A stretch of 64,000 bases of DNA from an uncultured Lachnospiraceae bacterium (lineage in GTDB: Bacteria; Bacillota; Clostridia; Lachnospirales; Lachnospiraceae), in NCBI GenBank assembly GCA_910588535.1, contig CAJUOO010000007.1:1-64000 (forward strand), given 5' to 3'. The notes under the pieces were generated by a model. That model searched no databases and had not been told where the DNA came from. It saw only the letters and a program-made list of their open reading frames with translations. Positions 34,145 through 43,246 of this stretch are shown here, piece after piece (position 1 is the stretch's first letter; each line of letters opens with the position of its first letter). A program made the position numbers and the translations under genes.

Positions 34145-35455
34145 ATGAGTGTAAATGTACAGAAGTATAAAAATCTGGAGAATAAAAGCTATATCAGAAA
34201 GCTGGGAAGAGTGGTAAAGCTTGTAGGGTTGACCATAGAATCTCTGGGACCGAGCGCGAGTCTCAATGATCTGTGTCTGATTACCTCGAATGAGAATCGA
34301 GAGCAGACTGTCTATGCGGAGGTGGTTGGATTCCGGGACAAGATGGTGCTCTTGATGCCCTATGGGAATGTGGAGGGCATTGGACCGGGTGCCATTGTGG
34401 AGAATACTGGCGCACCGCTCAAGGTTCCTGTGGGAGATCAGATGCTGGGGCAGGTTCTTGACGGACTTGGCAATCTCTTGGATGGAGAGGAGATGCCGGT
34501 TGAGCAGTTCTACAATGCGGAGGCAGATCCGCCGGACCCGATGAAGAGAGAGATTATTAACAGCATTCTGCCGCTTGGAGTGAAAGCGGTAGATGGGCTG
34601 ATGACAGTGGGAAAAGGACAGAGAATTGGAATTTTTGCGGGAAGTGGTGTAGGAAAAAGTACATTGATGGGAATGTTTGCGAGAAATACGCGCGCGGACA
34701 TCAATGTGATCGCTCTGATAGGGGAGCGCGGTCGCGAGGTGCGAGAGTTTATTGAGAGAGACTTGGGCACAGAGGGAATGGCGCGAAGCATCGTTGTCGT
34801 GGCGACATCTGATAAACCAGCGCTTATCCGAAAGAAGGCGGCAAAGACGGCGACAGCTCTGGCAGAGTATTTTAGAGATCAGGGAAAAGATGTGCTTTTG
34901 ATGATGGATTCCCTGACACGTTTTTCTATGGCACAGAGAGAGATTGGGCTTGCCTCTGGAGAGCCGCCAGTGTCGAGAGGATATCCGCCGAGTGTATACT
35001 CAGAGATGCCAAAGCTTCTTGAGCGCGCAGGAAATTCTGGAAAAGGTTCCATCACTGGATTGTACACTGTCTTGGTAGATGGTGATGACTTTAATGAGCC
35101 TATCACAGACACAGCAAGAAGTATTCTGGACGGACATATCATGCTTTCCAGAAAATTAGCACACAAAAATCACTATCCGGCGATTGATGTGATGCAGAGC
35201 ATATCCAGATGTATGAGCCAGATCGCGGAGTCAGATCATAAGAAGCTTGCAGGTAGAATGAAGAATGTTATGGCTACCTATGCTGATGCGGAGGATTTGA
35301 TTAATATTGGGGCTTACAAGACAGGAAGTAACAAAAATATAGATTACGCGATAGAAAAAATTGATGAGGTTAATGCATTTTTAATGCAGGATGTGGATGA
35401 GAAGGTGACATTCGAGGAAATGTTGGTCTCGTTGAAGGCAATATTTGAGCAATAG
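34145..35455 (+). CDS. fliI: Flagellum-specific ATPase FliI
   Basis: A 436-residue export ATPase related to F1-beta. Walker A is GSGVGKSTL (about 166-174), Walker B DVLLMMDSLTRFSMAQREI (about 250-268), with GERGREVREFI between. It drives substrate unfolding and export with FliH and FliJ. It begins 12 bp after fliH. Confidence 0.97.
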   Translation: MSVNVQKYKNLENKSYIRKLGRVVKLVGLTIESLGPSASLNDLCLITSNENREQTVYAEVVGFRDKMVLLMPYGNVEGIGPGAIVENTGAPLKVPVGDQMLGQVLDGLGNLLDGEEMPVEQFYNAEADPPDPMKREIINSILPLGVKAVDGLMTVGKGQRIGIFAGSGVGKSTLMGMFARNTRADINVIALIGERGREVREFIERDLGTEGMARSIVVVATSDKPALIRKKAAKTATALAEYFRDQGKDVLLMMDSLTRFSMAQREIGLASGEPPVSRGYPPSVYSEMPKLLERAGNSGKGSITGLYTVLVDGDDFNEPITDTARSILDGHIMLSRKLAHKNHYPAIDVMQSISRCMSQIAESDHKKLAGRMKNVMATYADAEDLINIGAYKTGSNKNIDYAIEKIDEVNAFLMQDVDEKVTFEEMLVSLKAIFEQ

Positions 35456-35486
35456 TTGCGAGATATGATAAAATGGAGGCATGTCC

Positions 35487-35933
35487 ATGCTGAAATTCCG
35501 GTACAGTATGCAGGGAATTTTAGATTTAAAATATCGTCTGGAGGATCAAGCAAAGGGAGTGTTTGCGGCGGCAAAGATCCGCGTGGAGGAGGAGCAGGAA
35601 CGGCTCGATCTGCTTAAGAATGAGCGCCTCTCCTATGAGGAAGGACTTCAGAAGCTGATGCTTGGCACTCTGGATTTTCGAGAGATTCAGGTAGTGAAGG
35701 TGGGGATTGAGGCAAAGGAGGACGCTATTAAGAAGCAGAATCGTGTTCTTCTGCGAGCAGAACATGAGATGGAGGCCGCCTCTGAGCGACTGAGGGAGCT
35801 TATGGTGGATCGCAAGACTCACGAGACACTCAAGGATAAGGCATTTGAAAATTATCTTCTCGAAATGGCAGGAGAAGAGAAAAAAGAAACCGACGAGCTG
35901 GTCAGCTACCGGTTTAATAACAGGCAGGAGTAG
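35487..35933 (+). CDS. fliJ: Flagellar export chaperone FliJ
   Basis: A 148-residue all-helical coiled-coil protein that starts MLKFRYSMQGILDLKYRLEDQAKG, typical of FliJ, which links FliI to the export gate. The second of two close ATGs is chosen (35487), seven bases after GGAGG; the first (35481) is only one base from it. Confidence 0.88.
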   Translation: MLKFRYSMQGILDLKYRLEDQAKGVFAAAKIRVEEEQERLDLLKNERLSYEEGLQKLMLGTLDFREIQVVKVGIEAKEDAIKKQNRVLLRAEHEMEAASERLRELMVDRKTHETLKDKAFENYLLEMAGEEKKETDELVSYRFNNRQE

Positions 35934-35944
35934 GATAGAGGGCT

Positions 35945-36715
35945 ATGGCAAAGAAGGATAAGAGAGAGAAGAAAGAAAAGAAATTAAATGAAAATGGGGA
36001 AGAGTCCGAAGGCAGAGTCGCGACAGTCATCTTTACACTGCTTACCATCCTGATCTGGCTGGCGGTATTTTGTGTATTGATTAAGCTGGATGTCGGCGGC
36101 TTTGGAAGCAAGGTGCTGCGTCCCATGTTAAAGGATGTTCCGGGAGTGAATTTAATACTTCCGCCAGCCTCCGATGATGAGATTCTTGACGAAAATAATC
36201 ATGCCTACACCAATCTGGCGGAGGCAGATGCATATATTAAGGAGCTGGAGGCAAAGCTTGCCATGTATGAGGAGGCAGGAAATGCGAATTTGGAGACAAT
36301 TGGTGAGCTGAACAGCGAGATAGAGCGACTGAAGACCTTCGAAATAGATCAGAAGGCATTTCAGGACGAGAAGGAGAAGTACTATCAGGATGTTGTTCTT
36401 GGAAATGGTAAGGAGATGATGGATTCTTTCCAGCAGTGGTATGAAAATATGGATAAGGCCACGGCTGAGGTTATATACAGGCAGGTTATGGAGCAGAAGC
36501 AGCTTGATGAGAGCAGACAGGAGTTTGCTGCTGTCTACAGCTCGATGGAAGCGGAGGATGTGGCAAAGATCTTTCAGGAGATGACAGGAGATCTGGACAC
36601 AGTTGTGATGATATTGAATAATATGGATTCAAGGAAGCGTGGAGCTGTCCTGAGCGCCCTAGCACAGAGCGATGCGACATTTGCCGCTAAACTCACATTG
36701 CTTTTGGCGCCTTGA
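35945..36715 (+). CDS. MotE/FlbB-like membrane protein with MgtE_N domain
   Basis: A 256-residue protein with a Lys/Glu-rich cytoplasmic start, one transmembrane helix (about 27-48), a coiled coil (about 85-145), and a C-terminal MgtE N-domain-like region (MEAEDVAKIFQEMTGDLDTVVMILNNMDSRKRGAVLSAL, about 199-237). Genes of this layout between fliJ and fliK are annotated FlbB or MotE; MotE is a periplasmic stator chaperone in proteobacteria. Whether this distant relative does the same is open. Confidence 0.7.
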   Translation: MAKKDKREKKEKKLNENGEESEGRVATVIFTLLTILIWLAVFCVLIKLDVGGFGSKVLRPMLKDVPGVNLILPPASDDEILDENNHAYTNLAEADAYIKELEAKLAMYEEAGNANLETIGELNSEIERLKTFEIDQKAFQDEKEKYYQDVVLGNGKEMMDSFQQWYENMDKATAEVIYRQVMEQKQLDESRQEFAAVYSSMEAEDVAKIFQEMTGDLDTVVMILNNMDSRKRGAVLSALAQSDATFAAKLTLLLAP

Positions 36716-36751
36716 GATAGATAGTATATTTAGAAAGGAGGAGAGAGCGAC

Positions 36752-38074
36752 ATGGCATTGGTTCAGAACAATACTACAGAGAAAGCAGGTTTTCTCGATT
36801 TTCAGGTTCCTGCTCCTGCCAAGACAGACAGTAAGTCGGATTTTGGACAGGTGATGCAGAGCACGAGCACGAAGGATGCGAATGTTTCAGAGCAGCCAAC
36901 AGTGCAGAGGCAGCCAGAGCAGAAGGACGCGTCGGCACCAGAGAAGCAGGATGCCAAGCTGACTGTAAAGGAGAAGCTGTCGGCGGTATGTTCGAAGGCT
37001 CAGGAAAAGCTTTCGATGACTGAGACAGACCCAGAGGAAGTGGCGGAGATAGTAGGTGCATTGATCACCGACATCAAGGAGCTGCTTCTGAATACCTTCC
37101 AGATCAGTGAGGAGGATCTGTCAGCACTGATGATGGATTTAGGACTTACAGATATGGATTTGTTGAATCCTGCTTTGATGGATCAACTGGCAGTAAAATT
37201 GACAGGTGCAGAGTCCTCGATGGATCTGTTGTTTCAGCCGGAGCTTATGGACACACTGAAAACTCTACAACAGGAGATAGCTGGTATGAAGGAGAATGTG
37301 TTCTCTGAGCTTAAGCTAACTGAGAAAGAAGTGGAGGAGATCCTTAAGGAAATGCCAGACGATGTCGAGGTGGAGGAAGCCCTTCCAAAGCTTCAGGAGG
37401 AGAATACTGGCACTCAGAAGGAAGAGATAGCACCAAGGGCAGAGAGAGCACCTGAGATCAGGGTGGAAGCCGCAAAGCCTGAGAGTGTGGAGAGCACCCA
37501 GCCAGAGAGTCAGGAGACAGACTCCGGTAAGGGAGAAAGTACTTTAAAACAGGGGTTTCAGCAGATGGAAAATCCAGTGCTGACGCAGATAACAAATGCT
37601 GTGGAGGAAGCCCTTCCTGAGACGGAGGCACAGTCTGTGGTGACGCAGCTTGTCGAGCGTATTCGTGTGGTGATGAATGAGGATACAACATCCTTTGAGA
37701 TGCAGTTAAATCCTGAGCATCTTGGAAAAATTAATCTTCAGGTTGTTGCGAAAAATGGTGTAGTGACGGCACAGATTGCCACAGAGAATGAATCTGTTAA
37801 GGAAATTTTGGAAAGTCAGATTGTCGTGCTGAGAGAAAGCCTTAATAACCAAGGGATTAAGGTGGAGGCAGTGGAGGTCACAGTTGCCAGCCACGAATTT
37901 GAGCGCAATCTGGACAGTCAAAGGGATCCAGAGCAGAATCAGCAGGAAAGCGGTCAGAAGAGACGCTTTCGCTTTGATGTCATGCAGGCTGCCGAGGAGG
38001 AATTAACGCCGGGTGACGCTGTGATACGTGATATGATGCTGGCGAATGGAAACCAAATTAACACAACTGCATAG
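36752..38074 (+). CDS. fliK: Flagellar hook-length control protein FliK
   Basis: A 440-residue FliK-type molecular ruler. The N-terminal two thirds are low-complexity and Glu/Gln/Pro-rich. The C-terminal Flg_hook domain (about 305-385) has SFEMQLNPEHLGKINLQVVAKNGVVTAQIATEN and LRESLNNQGIKVEAVEVTV. It measures the hook and switches export from hook to filament substrates. It precedes flgD and the two hook genes. Confidence 0.9.
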   Translation: MALVQNNTTEKAGFLDFQVPAPAKTDSKSDFGQVMQSTSTKDANVSEQPTVQRQPEQKDASAPEKQDAKLTVKEKLSAVCSKAQEKLSMTETDPEEVAEIVGALITDIKELLLNTFQISEEDLSALMMDLGLTDMDLLNPALMDQLAVKLTGAESSMDLLFQPELMDTLKTLQQEIAGMKENVFSELKLTEKEVEEILKEMPDDVEVEEALPKLQEENTGTQKEEIAPRAERAPEIRVEAAKPESVESTQPESQETDSGKGESTLKQGFQQMENPVLTQITNAVEEALPETEAQSVVTQLVERIRVVMNEDTTSFEMQLNPEHLGKINLQVVAKNGVVTAQIATENESVKEILESQIVVLRESLNNQGIKVEAVEVTVASHEFERNLDSQRDPEQNQQESGQKRRFRFDVMQAAEEELTPGDAVIRDMMLANGNQINTTA

Positions 38075-38117
38075 AATACATAAGAATTATGAGCAAACTT
38101 AGAAAGGAGATCATACC

Positions 38118-38675
38118 ATGGCAAGTGTAACAGATAATATTAATCTGTGGGCCCCGGTTGATAAGGGAGAGATTATTCAGACACCTACGCCGGATAATAC
38201 TTCAAAGCCTACCAAAGGCACTTCAGAGCTTGGAAAGGATGCATTTTTACAGCTTTTAGTGGCACAGATGAAGTATCAGGACCCATTAAATCCTACTTCA
38301 GATACTGAGTGGATTTCTCAGCTCGCAACTTTCTCTTCTTTGGAGGAGATGCAGAATATGAGTGCGACAATGTCAAATTCGCAGGCACTTAATCTTGTGG
38401 GCGAGATGGTAATTATCAATAATGAGAATAAGCTGATTGGCGGCAAGGTAGATTATGTGACATTAGTCGGTGGCAAGGCATATCTGGCGGTCAAGGGCGA
38501 GCTGTATTCCATTGATGATCTAGACACTGTGGCGAGTGAGGAATATCTCAATCAGCTTCTTCAGGGCGGCAATAAGCCAGTAGATCCAGATAAGCCAGAA
38601 GAGTCAGATGGAGATAAGACAGAGGATGATAAGACAGAGGACGACAAAAAGGAAGATACTTCTGTAAAGAATTAG
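38118..38675 (+). CDS. flgD: Hook assembly capping protein FlgD
   Basis: A 185-residue FlgD with the conserved N-terminus LGKDAFLQLLVAQMKYQDPLNPTSDTEWISQLATFSSLEEMQNM (about 38-81). It is shorter than the E. coli protein and ends in an Asp/Lys repeat tail (TEDDKTEDDKKED). It caps the growing hook while FlgE is added. Confidence 0.94.
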   Translation: MASVTDNINLWAPVDKGEIIQTPTPDNTSKPTKGTSELGKDAFLQLLVAQMKYQDPLNPTSDTEWISQLATFSSLEEMQNMSATMSNSQALNLVGEMVIINNENKLIGGKVDYVTLVGGKAYLAVKGELYSIDDLDTVASEEYLNQLLQGGNKPVDPDKPEESDGDKTEDDKTEDDKKEDTSVKN

Positions 38676-38699
38676 ATAGCAGAATAAGGAGAGATGGAT

Positions 38700-39104
38700 A
38701 TGGAGCTTCAGCCAAATTTCCCCTCCATTCAGCAGGTAGCAAATCAGTACTTAAGCTCTCAGCCAGAGAAGCTGGATTTGCAGAAAGGACATGGAGCGTC
38801 CTTTGAAGAAATCCTGAGACAGAAACAGGGGGAACGGACAGAAGGACTGAGATTTTCTAAACATGCAGACAGCCGTTTATCCCAGAGAGAGATCAGCCTC
38901 ACTGAGAGTCAGAGAAAGCGTTTGGAGGATGGAACCGGGAAAGCGCGCGAAAAAGGAATGAGAGAGTCACTGGTTATGGTAGATGAACTGGCATTTATTG
39001 TGAATATCAGGAATAATACTGTAGTAACTGCCATGAGTCTTAAGGCAGGTGAAGATGGTGACGAAGCAGTTTTTACAAATATTGATGGAGCTGTGATAAC
39101 GTAG
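38700..39104 (+). CDS. Flagellar operon protein, TIGR02530 family
   Basis: A 134-residue protein of the small family found between flgD and flgE in Firmicutes. The C-terminal half FSKHADSRLSQREISLTESQRKRL (about 58-81) and VMVDELAFIVNIRNNTVVTAM are the recognisable core. The second ATG (38700) gives eight bases after AAGGAGAG; ATG 38694 is too close. Function not established. Confidence 0.8.
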   Translation: MELQPNFPSIQQVANQYLSSQPEKLDLQKGHGASFEEILRQKQGERTEGLRFSKHADSRLSQREISLTESQRKRLEDGTGKAREKGMRESLVMVDELAFIVNIRNNTVVTAMSLKAGEDGDEAVFTNIDGAVIT

Positions 39105-39185
39105 CCGGACCGATAAGGAGGCTTTCTGTCCCTGACTGACAGAGGGGGCAGGCGGACAACAGCTAAATTAGGAGGTCACAACACC
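39103..39185 (+). promoter_or_regulatory. Structured leader of flgE1
   Basis: The leader starts AGCCGGACCGATAAGGAGGC (39103-39122), then a hairpin CTGTCCC (39126-39132) / GGGGCAG (39145-39151) with GACTGAC in the loop, then the true ribosome site TTAGGAGGT. The first block is identical in the leader of flgE2. The internal AAGGAGG has no start codon after it and looks like a decoy ribosome site or a CsrA-type (ANGGA) target. Confidence 0.65.
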
Positions 39186-40553
39186 ATGATGCGTTCATTG
39201 TTTTCTGGTGTTTCTGGGTTAAAAGTTCACCAGACAAAGATGGATGTCATTGGAAATAATATTGCGAATGTCAATACAGTGGGCTTTAAATCAAGCTCTG
39301 TTACATTTGCTGATATTTTCTATCAGACATCTCAGTCTGCGAGCGGGCCCAATGCTGCTACTGGGGCAGGCGGACAGAATGCAAAGCAGATAGGTCTTGG
39401 TGCTGCCATGGGAGCTATCGCTGTAAATATTACCGGGCAGGGAGGTTCCCAGAGAACTGACAATCCTTTTGATTTGATGATCAATGGGGATTCTTTCTTT
39501 GTGGTAAACAAGGGCGGCACAAATTATTTTACAAAAGCAGGAAATTTTAATGTAGATGAAGCTGGCACTCTGGTAAATTCTGCGGGCTACCCAGTGATGG
39601 GTTGGCAGGCGGACTCCGACGGAAAGATCCAGAAGGAGAGAGTGAGTGCACTTCATGTGATGGCATCAGAAAATATGTCAACACCGCCAGAAGCGACAAC
39701 GCAGTCAACTTTCTTTGGAAATATTAATGAAGAAGATGAAATGTTTCGGAAGGATGCGCCAAACAATTATATTCCAGTGCAGATGTCGTTCTATGATTCA
39801 CTGGGCTATGAGTACCAGATTCTGTTTAAGGTGACACAGAGCACAGCCACAGCTCAGGCAGGCACACGGCAGTACACGATGACGCTGGACAGTATTATGA
39901 AGGATGGAGAGGCGCTGGATGGTGTTGTGGGGAATCCTCCTCCAGCCGTAGAGCTTACTTTTAATACAACAGATGAGCCCACAAATGGTACACCGCCAGT
40001 GGAGCCGGGAGGGTTAATCAGCGTGTCAGGAGCGAATGTGAATGGAAAGCAAATGCAGATTATCTTTGGTAATTCCATACCAGCGGCAAAGGATATTACC
40101 GTAGATTTGTCTCAGCTTACCAATTATGGCAGCGCCTCCACCATTGACTCAAAGACAGGAGACAGTGAGGGAGTTGGCAAGGGAAAGGCTCCGGGAGAGA
40201 TGTCAAGGCTTGGTGTTCAGACGGACGGCAAGATTGTAGCTTCTTATACGAATGGAGATCAGAGAATTTTGGGGCAGATTGCAGTGGCGAAATTTGCCAA
40301 TGCGGCAGGTCTTGAGAAGATCGGTGAGAATCTCTACGCAGAGACATTAAATTCAGGCAAATTCAATGGCATTGGAGAAGATATCACAGCAGATGGAGGA
40401 AAATTTACCACAGGTGTACTTGAGATGTCCAATGTGGACTTGTCCACGGAATTTGTAGATATGATAACAACACAGAGAGGGTTTCAGGCCAATTCAAGAA
40501 TTATCACAGTGTCGGATTCGATGCTGGAGGAGTTGATTAATCTGAAACGTTAA
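39186..40553 (+). CDS. flgE: Flagellar hook protein FlgE, copy 1
   Basis: A 455-residue hook protein. The N-terminal rod/hook motif MRSLFSGVSGLKVHQTKMDVIGNNIANVNTVGFKSS and the C-terminal EFVDMITTQRGFQANSRIITVSDSMLEELINLKR form the D0/D1 core. It differs from copy 2 at about 3 of the first 178 residues, then diverges at about 215-310, and the last 145 residues match again. Synonymous changes are frequent between the copies. Confidence 0.95.
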   Translation: MMRSLFSGVSGLKVHQTKMDVIGNNIANVNTVGFKSSSVTFADIFYQTSQSASGPNAATGAGGQNAKQIGLGAAMGAIAVNITGQGGSQRTDNPFDLMINGDSFFVVNKGGTNYFTKAGNFNVDEAGTLVNSAGYPVMGWQADSDGKIQKERVSALHVMASENMSTPPEATTQSTFFGNINEEDEMFRKDAPNNYIPVQMSFYDSLGYEYQILFKVTQSTATAQAGTRQYTMTLDSIMKDGEALDGVVGNPPPAVELTFNTTDEPTNGTPPVEPGGLISVSGANVNGKQMQIIFGNSIPAAKDITVDLSQLTNYGSASTIDSKTGDSEGVGKGKAPGEMSRLGVQTDGKIVASYTNGDQRILGQIAVAKFANAAGLEKIGENLYAETLNSGKFNGIGEDITADGGKFTTGVLEMSNVDLSTEFVDMITTQRGFQANSRIITVSDSMLEELINLKR

Positions 40554-40574
40554 AACGATATGCTGTAATGGCAC

Positions 40575-40656
40575 AGCCGGACCGATAAGGAGGCTTCTTT
40601 GTCCCCGACTGACTGAGGGGACGCTTACAGCGGTTTATTAAGGAGGACTTTACACT
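40575..40656 (+). promoter_or_regulatory. Structured leader of flgE2
   Basis: It begins with the same AGCCGGACCGATAAGGAGGC (40575-40594) as the flgE1 leader, followed by a hairpin GTCCCC (40601-40606) / GGGGAC (40617-40622), again with GACTGAC in the loop, then the true ribosome site TTAAGGAGGA. Bases between these blocks differ. Confidence 0.65.
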
Positions 40657-42096
40657 ATGATGCGTTCATTGTTTTCCGGTGTTTCCGGATTGAAGGTTCA
40701 TCAGACAAAGATGGATGTCATTGGTAACAATATAGCCAATGTCAACACAGTAGGCTTTAAATCAAGCTCAGTAACTTTTACCGATATTTTTTATCAGACA
40801 TCACAGTCTGCAAGCGGTCCCAACGCCGCTACCGGGGCGGGCGGACAAAATGCAAAGCAGATAGGTCTCGGTGCTGCTATGGGAGCCATTGCCGTGAATA
40901 TTACCGGACAGGGTGGTTCTCAGAGAACAGATAACCCATTTGACTTGATGATAAATGGAGATTCATTTTTTGTGGTAAATAAGGGTGGCACAAATTACTT
41001 TACAAAAGCAGGTAACTTTAATGTGGATGAGGCAGGTACTCTGGTAAACTCAGCAGGCTATCCGGTAATGGGTTGGCAGGCGGACTCTGACGGAAAGATT
41101 CAGAAGGAGAGAGTGAGTGCACTTCATGTAATGGCATCAGAGAATATGTCAACACCGCCAGATGCGACTACAGAGTCAACTTTCTTTGGAAATATTAATG
41201 AAGAAGATGATATGTTTAAGAAAGATCCGCCAAATGATTATATTCCGATACAGATGTCATTTTATGATTCCTTGGGATATGAGTTTCAGGCTATGTTCCA
41301 TGTGAGAAGAGGAAACCGACCAGCTACAGGAGATGAACGCGATTATACAATAGACTTGGCCAGCTTGACAAAAGAGGGAACTGTTATAGCAGAAGCAACG
41401 AAGGACGCTACAACAGGTGCGTATACGTATATCCCCGGATTTACTCAACAAACAGTAAAATTCCATACAGGTGAGGATACTCTTCCAGCAAATGGCAATG
41501 TTGCTGCTGTGGAACCGGGAGGATTGATAAGCGTAGGAGGAACGGCAGGTACGAAGGAAGTATCTTTTGATTTTTCGGCAATAACAGGTGGCTTCGTTGG
41601 AGGGCAAACAGCAGATGCATTAGGTGCAGTGAAACCTATTAATGTGAATATGTCTGGACTTACCAATTACGGCAGTGCATCTACTGTAGACACAAAGACC
41701 GGCAACAGCGAGGGTATCGGAAAGGGAAAAGCTCCCGGTGAGATGTCAAGACTTGGTGTTCAGACGGATGGTAAGATTGTCGCTTCCTACACAAACGGCG
41801 ATCAGAGAATTTTAGGACAGATTGCTGTTGCAAAGTTTGCCAATGCCGCTGGTCTTGAGAAGATCGGTGAGAATCTGTATGCGGAGACTTTGAACTCTGG
41901 TAAGTTTAATGGAATCGGCGAGGATATCACTGCGGATGGAGGAAAATTCACCACCGGAGTGCTTGAGATGTCCAATGTTGATTTGTCCACGGAGTTTGTT
42001 GATATGATAACAACACAGAGAGGGTTCCAAGCGAACTCAAGAATTATCACAGTGTCAGATTCGATGCTGGAGGAATTGATTAATCTAAAACGATAA
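40657..42096 (+). CDS. flgE: Flagellar hook protein FlgE, copy 2
   Basis: A 479-residue second hook protein with the same D0/D1 ends as copy 1 and a different, longer middle (about 215-335), the surface-exposed D2 part of the hook. The two are tandem and co-directional, with copied leaders, so one hook may be built of either or both subunits. Confidence 0.94.
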   Translation: MMRSLFSGVSGLKVHQTKMDVIGNNIANVNTVGFKSSSVTFTDIFYQTSQSASGPNAATGAGGQNAKQIGLGAAMGAIAVNITGQGGSQRTDNPFDLMINGDSFFVVNKGGTNYFTKAGNFNVDEAGTLVNSAGYPVMGWQADSDGKIQKERVSALHVMASENMSTPPDATTESTFFGNINEEDDMFKKDPPNDYIPIQMSFYDSLGYEFQAMFHVRRGNRPATGDERDYTIDLASLTKEGTVIAEATKDATTGAYTYIPGFTQQTVKFHTGEDTLPANGNVAAVEPGGLISVGGTAGTKEVSFDFSAITGGFVGGQTADALGAVKPINVNMSGLTNYGSASTVDTKTGNSEGIGKGKAPGEMSRLGVQTDGKIVASYTNGDQRILGQIAVAKFANAAGLEKIGENLYAETLNSGKFNGIGEDITADGGKFTTGVLEMSNVDLSTEFVDMITTQRGFQANSRIITVSDSMLEELINLKR

Positions 42097-42106
42097 GCTA
42101 GAGTCA

Positions 42107-42132
42107 GGGTGGCAGAACCTGCCACCCTTTTG
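42107..42132 (+). terminator. Intra-operon terminator-like hairpin after flgE2
   Basis: Perfect 9-bp stem GGGTGGCAG (42107-42115) / CTGCCACCC (42119-42127) with a 3-base loop and TTTTGG after it. The short T-run suggests partial termination or protection of the upstream mRNA end. Confidence 0.6.
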
Positions 42133-42172
42133 GTGTTACCCAGATATGGGGGGATTGGGGAGTAGGTATTGT

Positions 42173-42370
42173 ATGATTGAGGTAACAAAATTCAGCGGTG
42201 AAAAGATAGACATCAACTCAGATTTGATTGAGACAGTGGAGGAAACACCCGACACAGTGTTGACATTTTCCTCTGGGAAAAAAATAATTGTCAAAGAAAG
42301 TAGACAAGAGGTCAGAAATTTAGTAATATTATATAAGCGGGCGTGCTCTGTGCCGCCGAACAGTGAATAG
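42173..42370 (+). CDS. flbD: Flagellar protein FlbD/SwrD
   Basis: A 65-residue protein that starts MIEVTKFSGEKIDINSDLIETVEETPDTVLTF, matching FlbD; in B. subtilis the homologue SwrD raises flagellar power by acting on stators. Position just before motA agrees. ATG 42173 follows GGGGAGTAGG; a GTG upstream adds unrelated residues. Confidence 0.88.
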   Translation: MIEVTKFSGEKIDINSDLIETVEETPDTVLTFSSGKKIIVKESRQEVRNLVILYKRACSVPPNSE

Positions 42371-42449
42371 GAGAAAAAGCGGGTAATCCGCTTCACATAG
42401 AGAAAGGGAAGTAAACTTCTACATAAATAAACAGGCAGGTGGATAAGGA

Positions 42450-43244
42450 ATGGATATAGCTACAATACTTGGTTTGATCTTGGGCGTCATCTTTATGATA
42501 CTGGGAATTATTTCCGGTCCAGATGGGGTTGCCAGCTTTGGTAACTTTTATGATTTGGTTTCTGTGTTTGTTACAATGGGTGGTTCCATATCAGAGATTT
42601 TTACATCGAACACAATACCAACTTTTGTCAATGGACTGAAGGGCTTTTTGCTAGCAGTCAAGGGGGTAAAGTTTGATGAGGCAGAGATTATCAGGAATAT
42701 TATCAATCTCTCCAATGTGGCACGTAAGGAAGGTCTTCTCGCACTTGAGGAGGCTGCGAATAATATGGAAGATGCATTTATTAAAAAGGGAATCCTCCTA
42801 ATTGTCGATGGTACAGATCCAGAATTGGTGCGTGGTATTATGGAGACAGAGCTTTCCTGCACAGAGGATCGACATGCGGAGGTTATCGGTTTTTGGGATA
42901 ACTTAGGTTCGATGGGACCTGCTTGGGGTATGATCGGTACTCTGATTGGTCTGGTAAACATGTTAAAGAAACTGGATGATATCAGTTCTGTAGGACCGAA
43001 TATGGCTACTGCTCTCTTAACTACCTTGTATGGTTCCCTGATTGCGAACTGGTTATGTACACCTATTTCAAATAAATTGAAGGCGAACAACGCGCTGGAG
43101 GTTAAGATGAAGCAGGTTATGATAGAGGGTATTCTTTCTATACAGGCTGGAGAGAACCCACGTGTTATTGAGGAGAAGCTGAAATCCTTCTTATCACCGA
43201 CACAGAGAGAAGGAATCTCAGAGCAGGCAGCAGGAGGTGAATAA
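42450..43244 (+). CDS. motA: Flagellar stator protein MotA
   Basis: A 264-residue stator subunit with four transmembrane helices. The cytoplasmic loop has GLLALEEAANNMEDAFIKKGILLIVDGTD (about 92-120), and the later segment GSMGPAWGMIGTLIGLVNMLKKL is typical. It forms the ion channel with MotB, encoded two bases downstream. Confidence 0.95.
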   Translation: MDIATILGLILGVIFMILGIISGPDGVASFGNFYDLVSVFVTMGGSISEIFTSNTIPTFVNGLKGFLLAVKGVKFDEAEIIRNIINLSNVARKEGLLALEEAANNMEDAFIKKGILLIVDGTDPELVRGIMETELSCTEDRHAEVIGFWDNLGSMGPAWGMIGTLIGLVNMLKKLDDISSVGPNMATALLTTLYGSLIANWLCTPISNKLKANNALEVKMKQVMIEGILSIQAGENPRVIEEKLKSFLSPTQREGISEQAAGGE

Positions 43245-43246
43245 AC

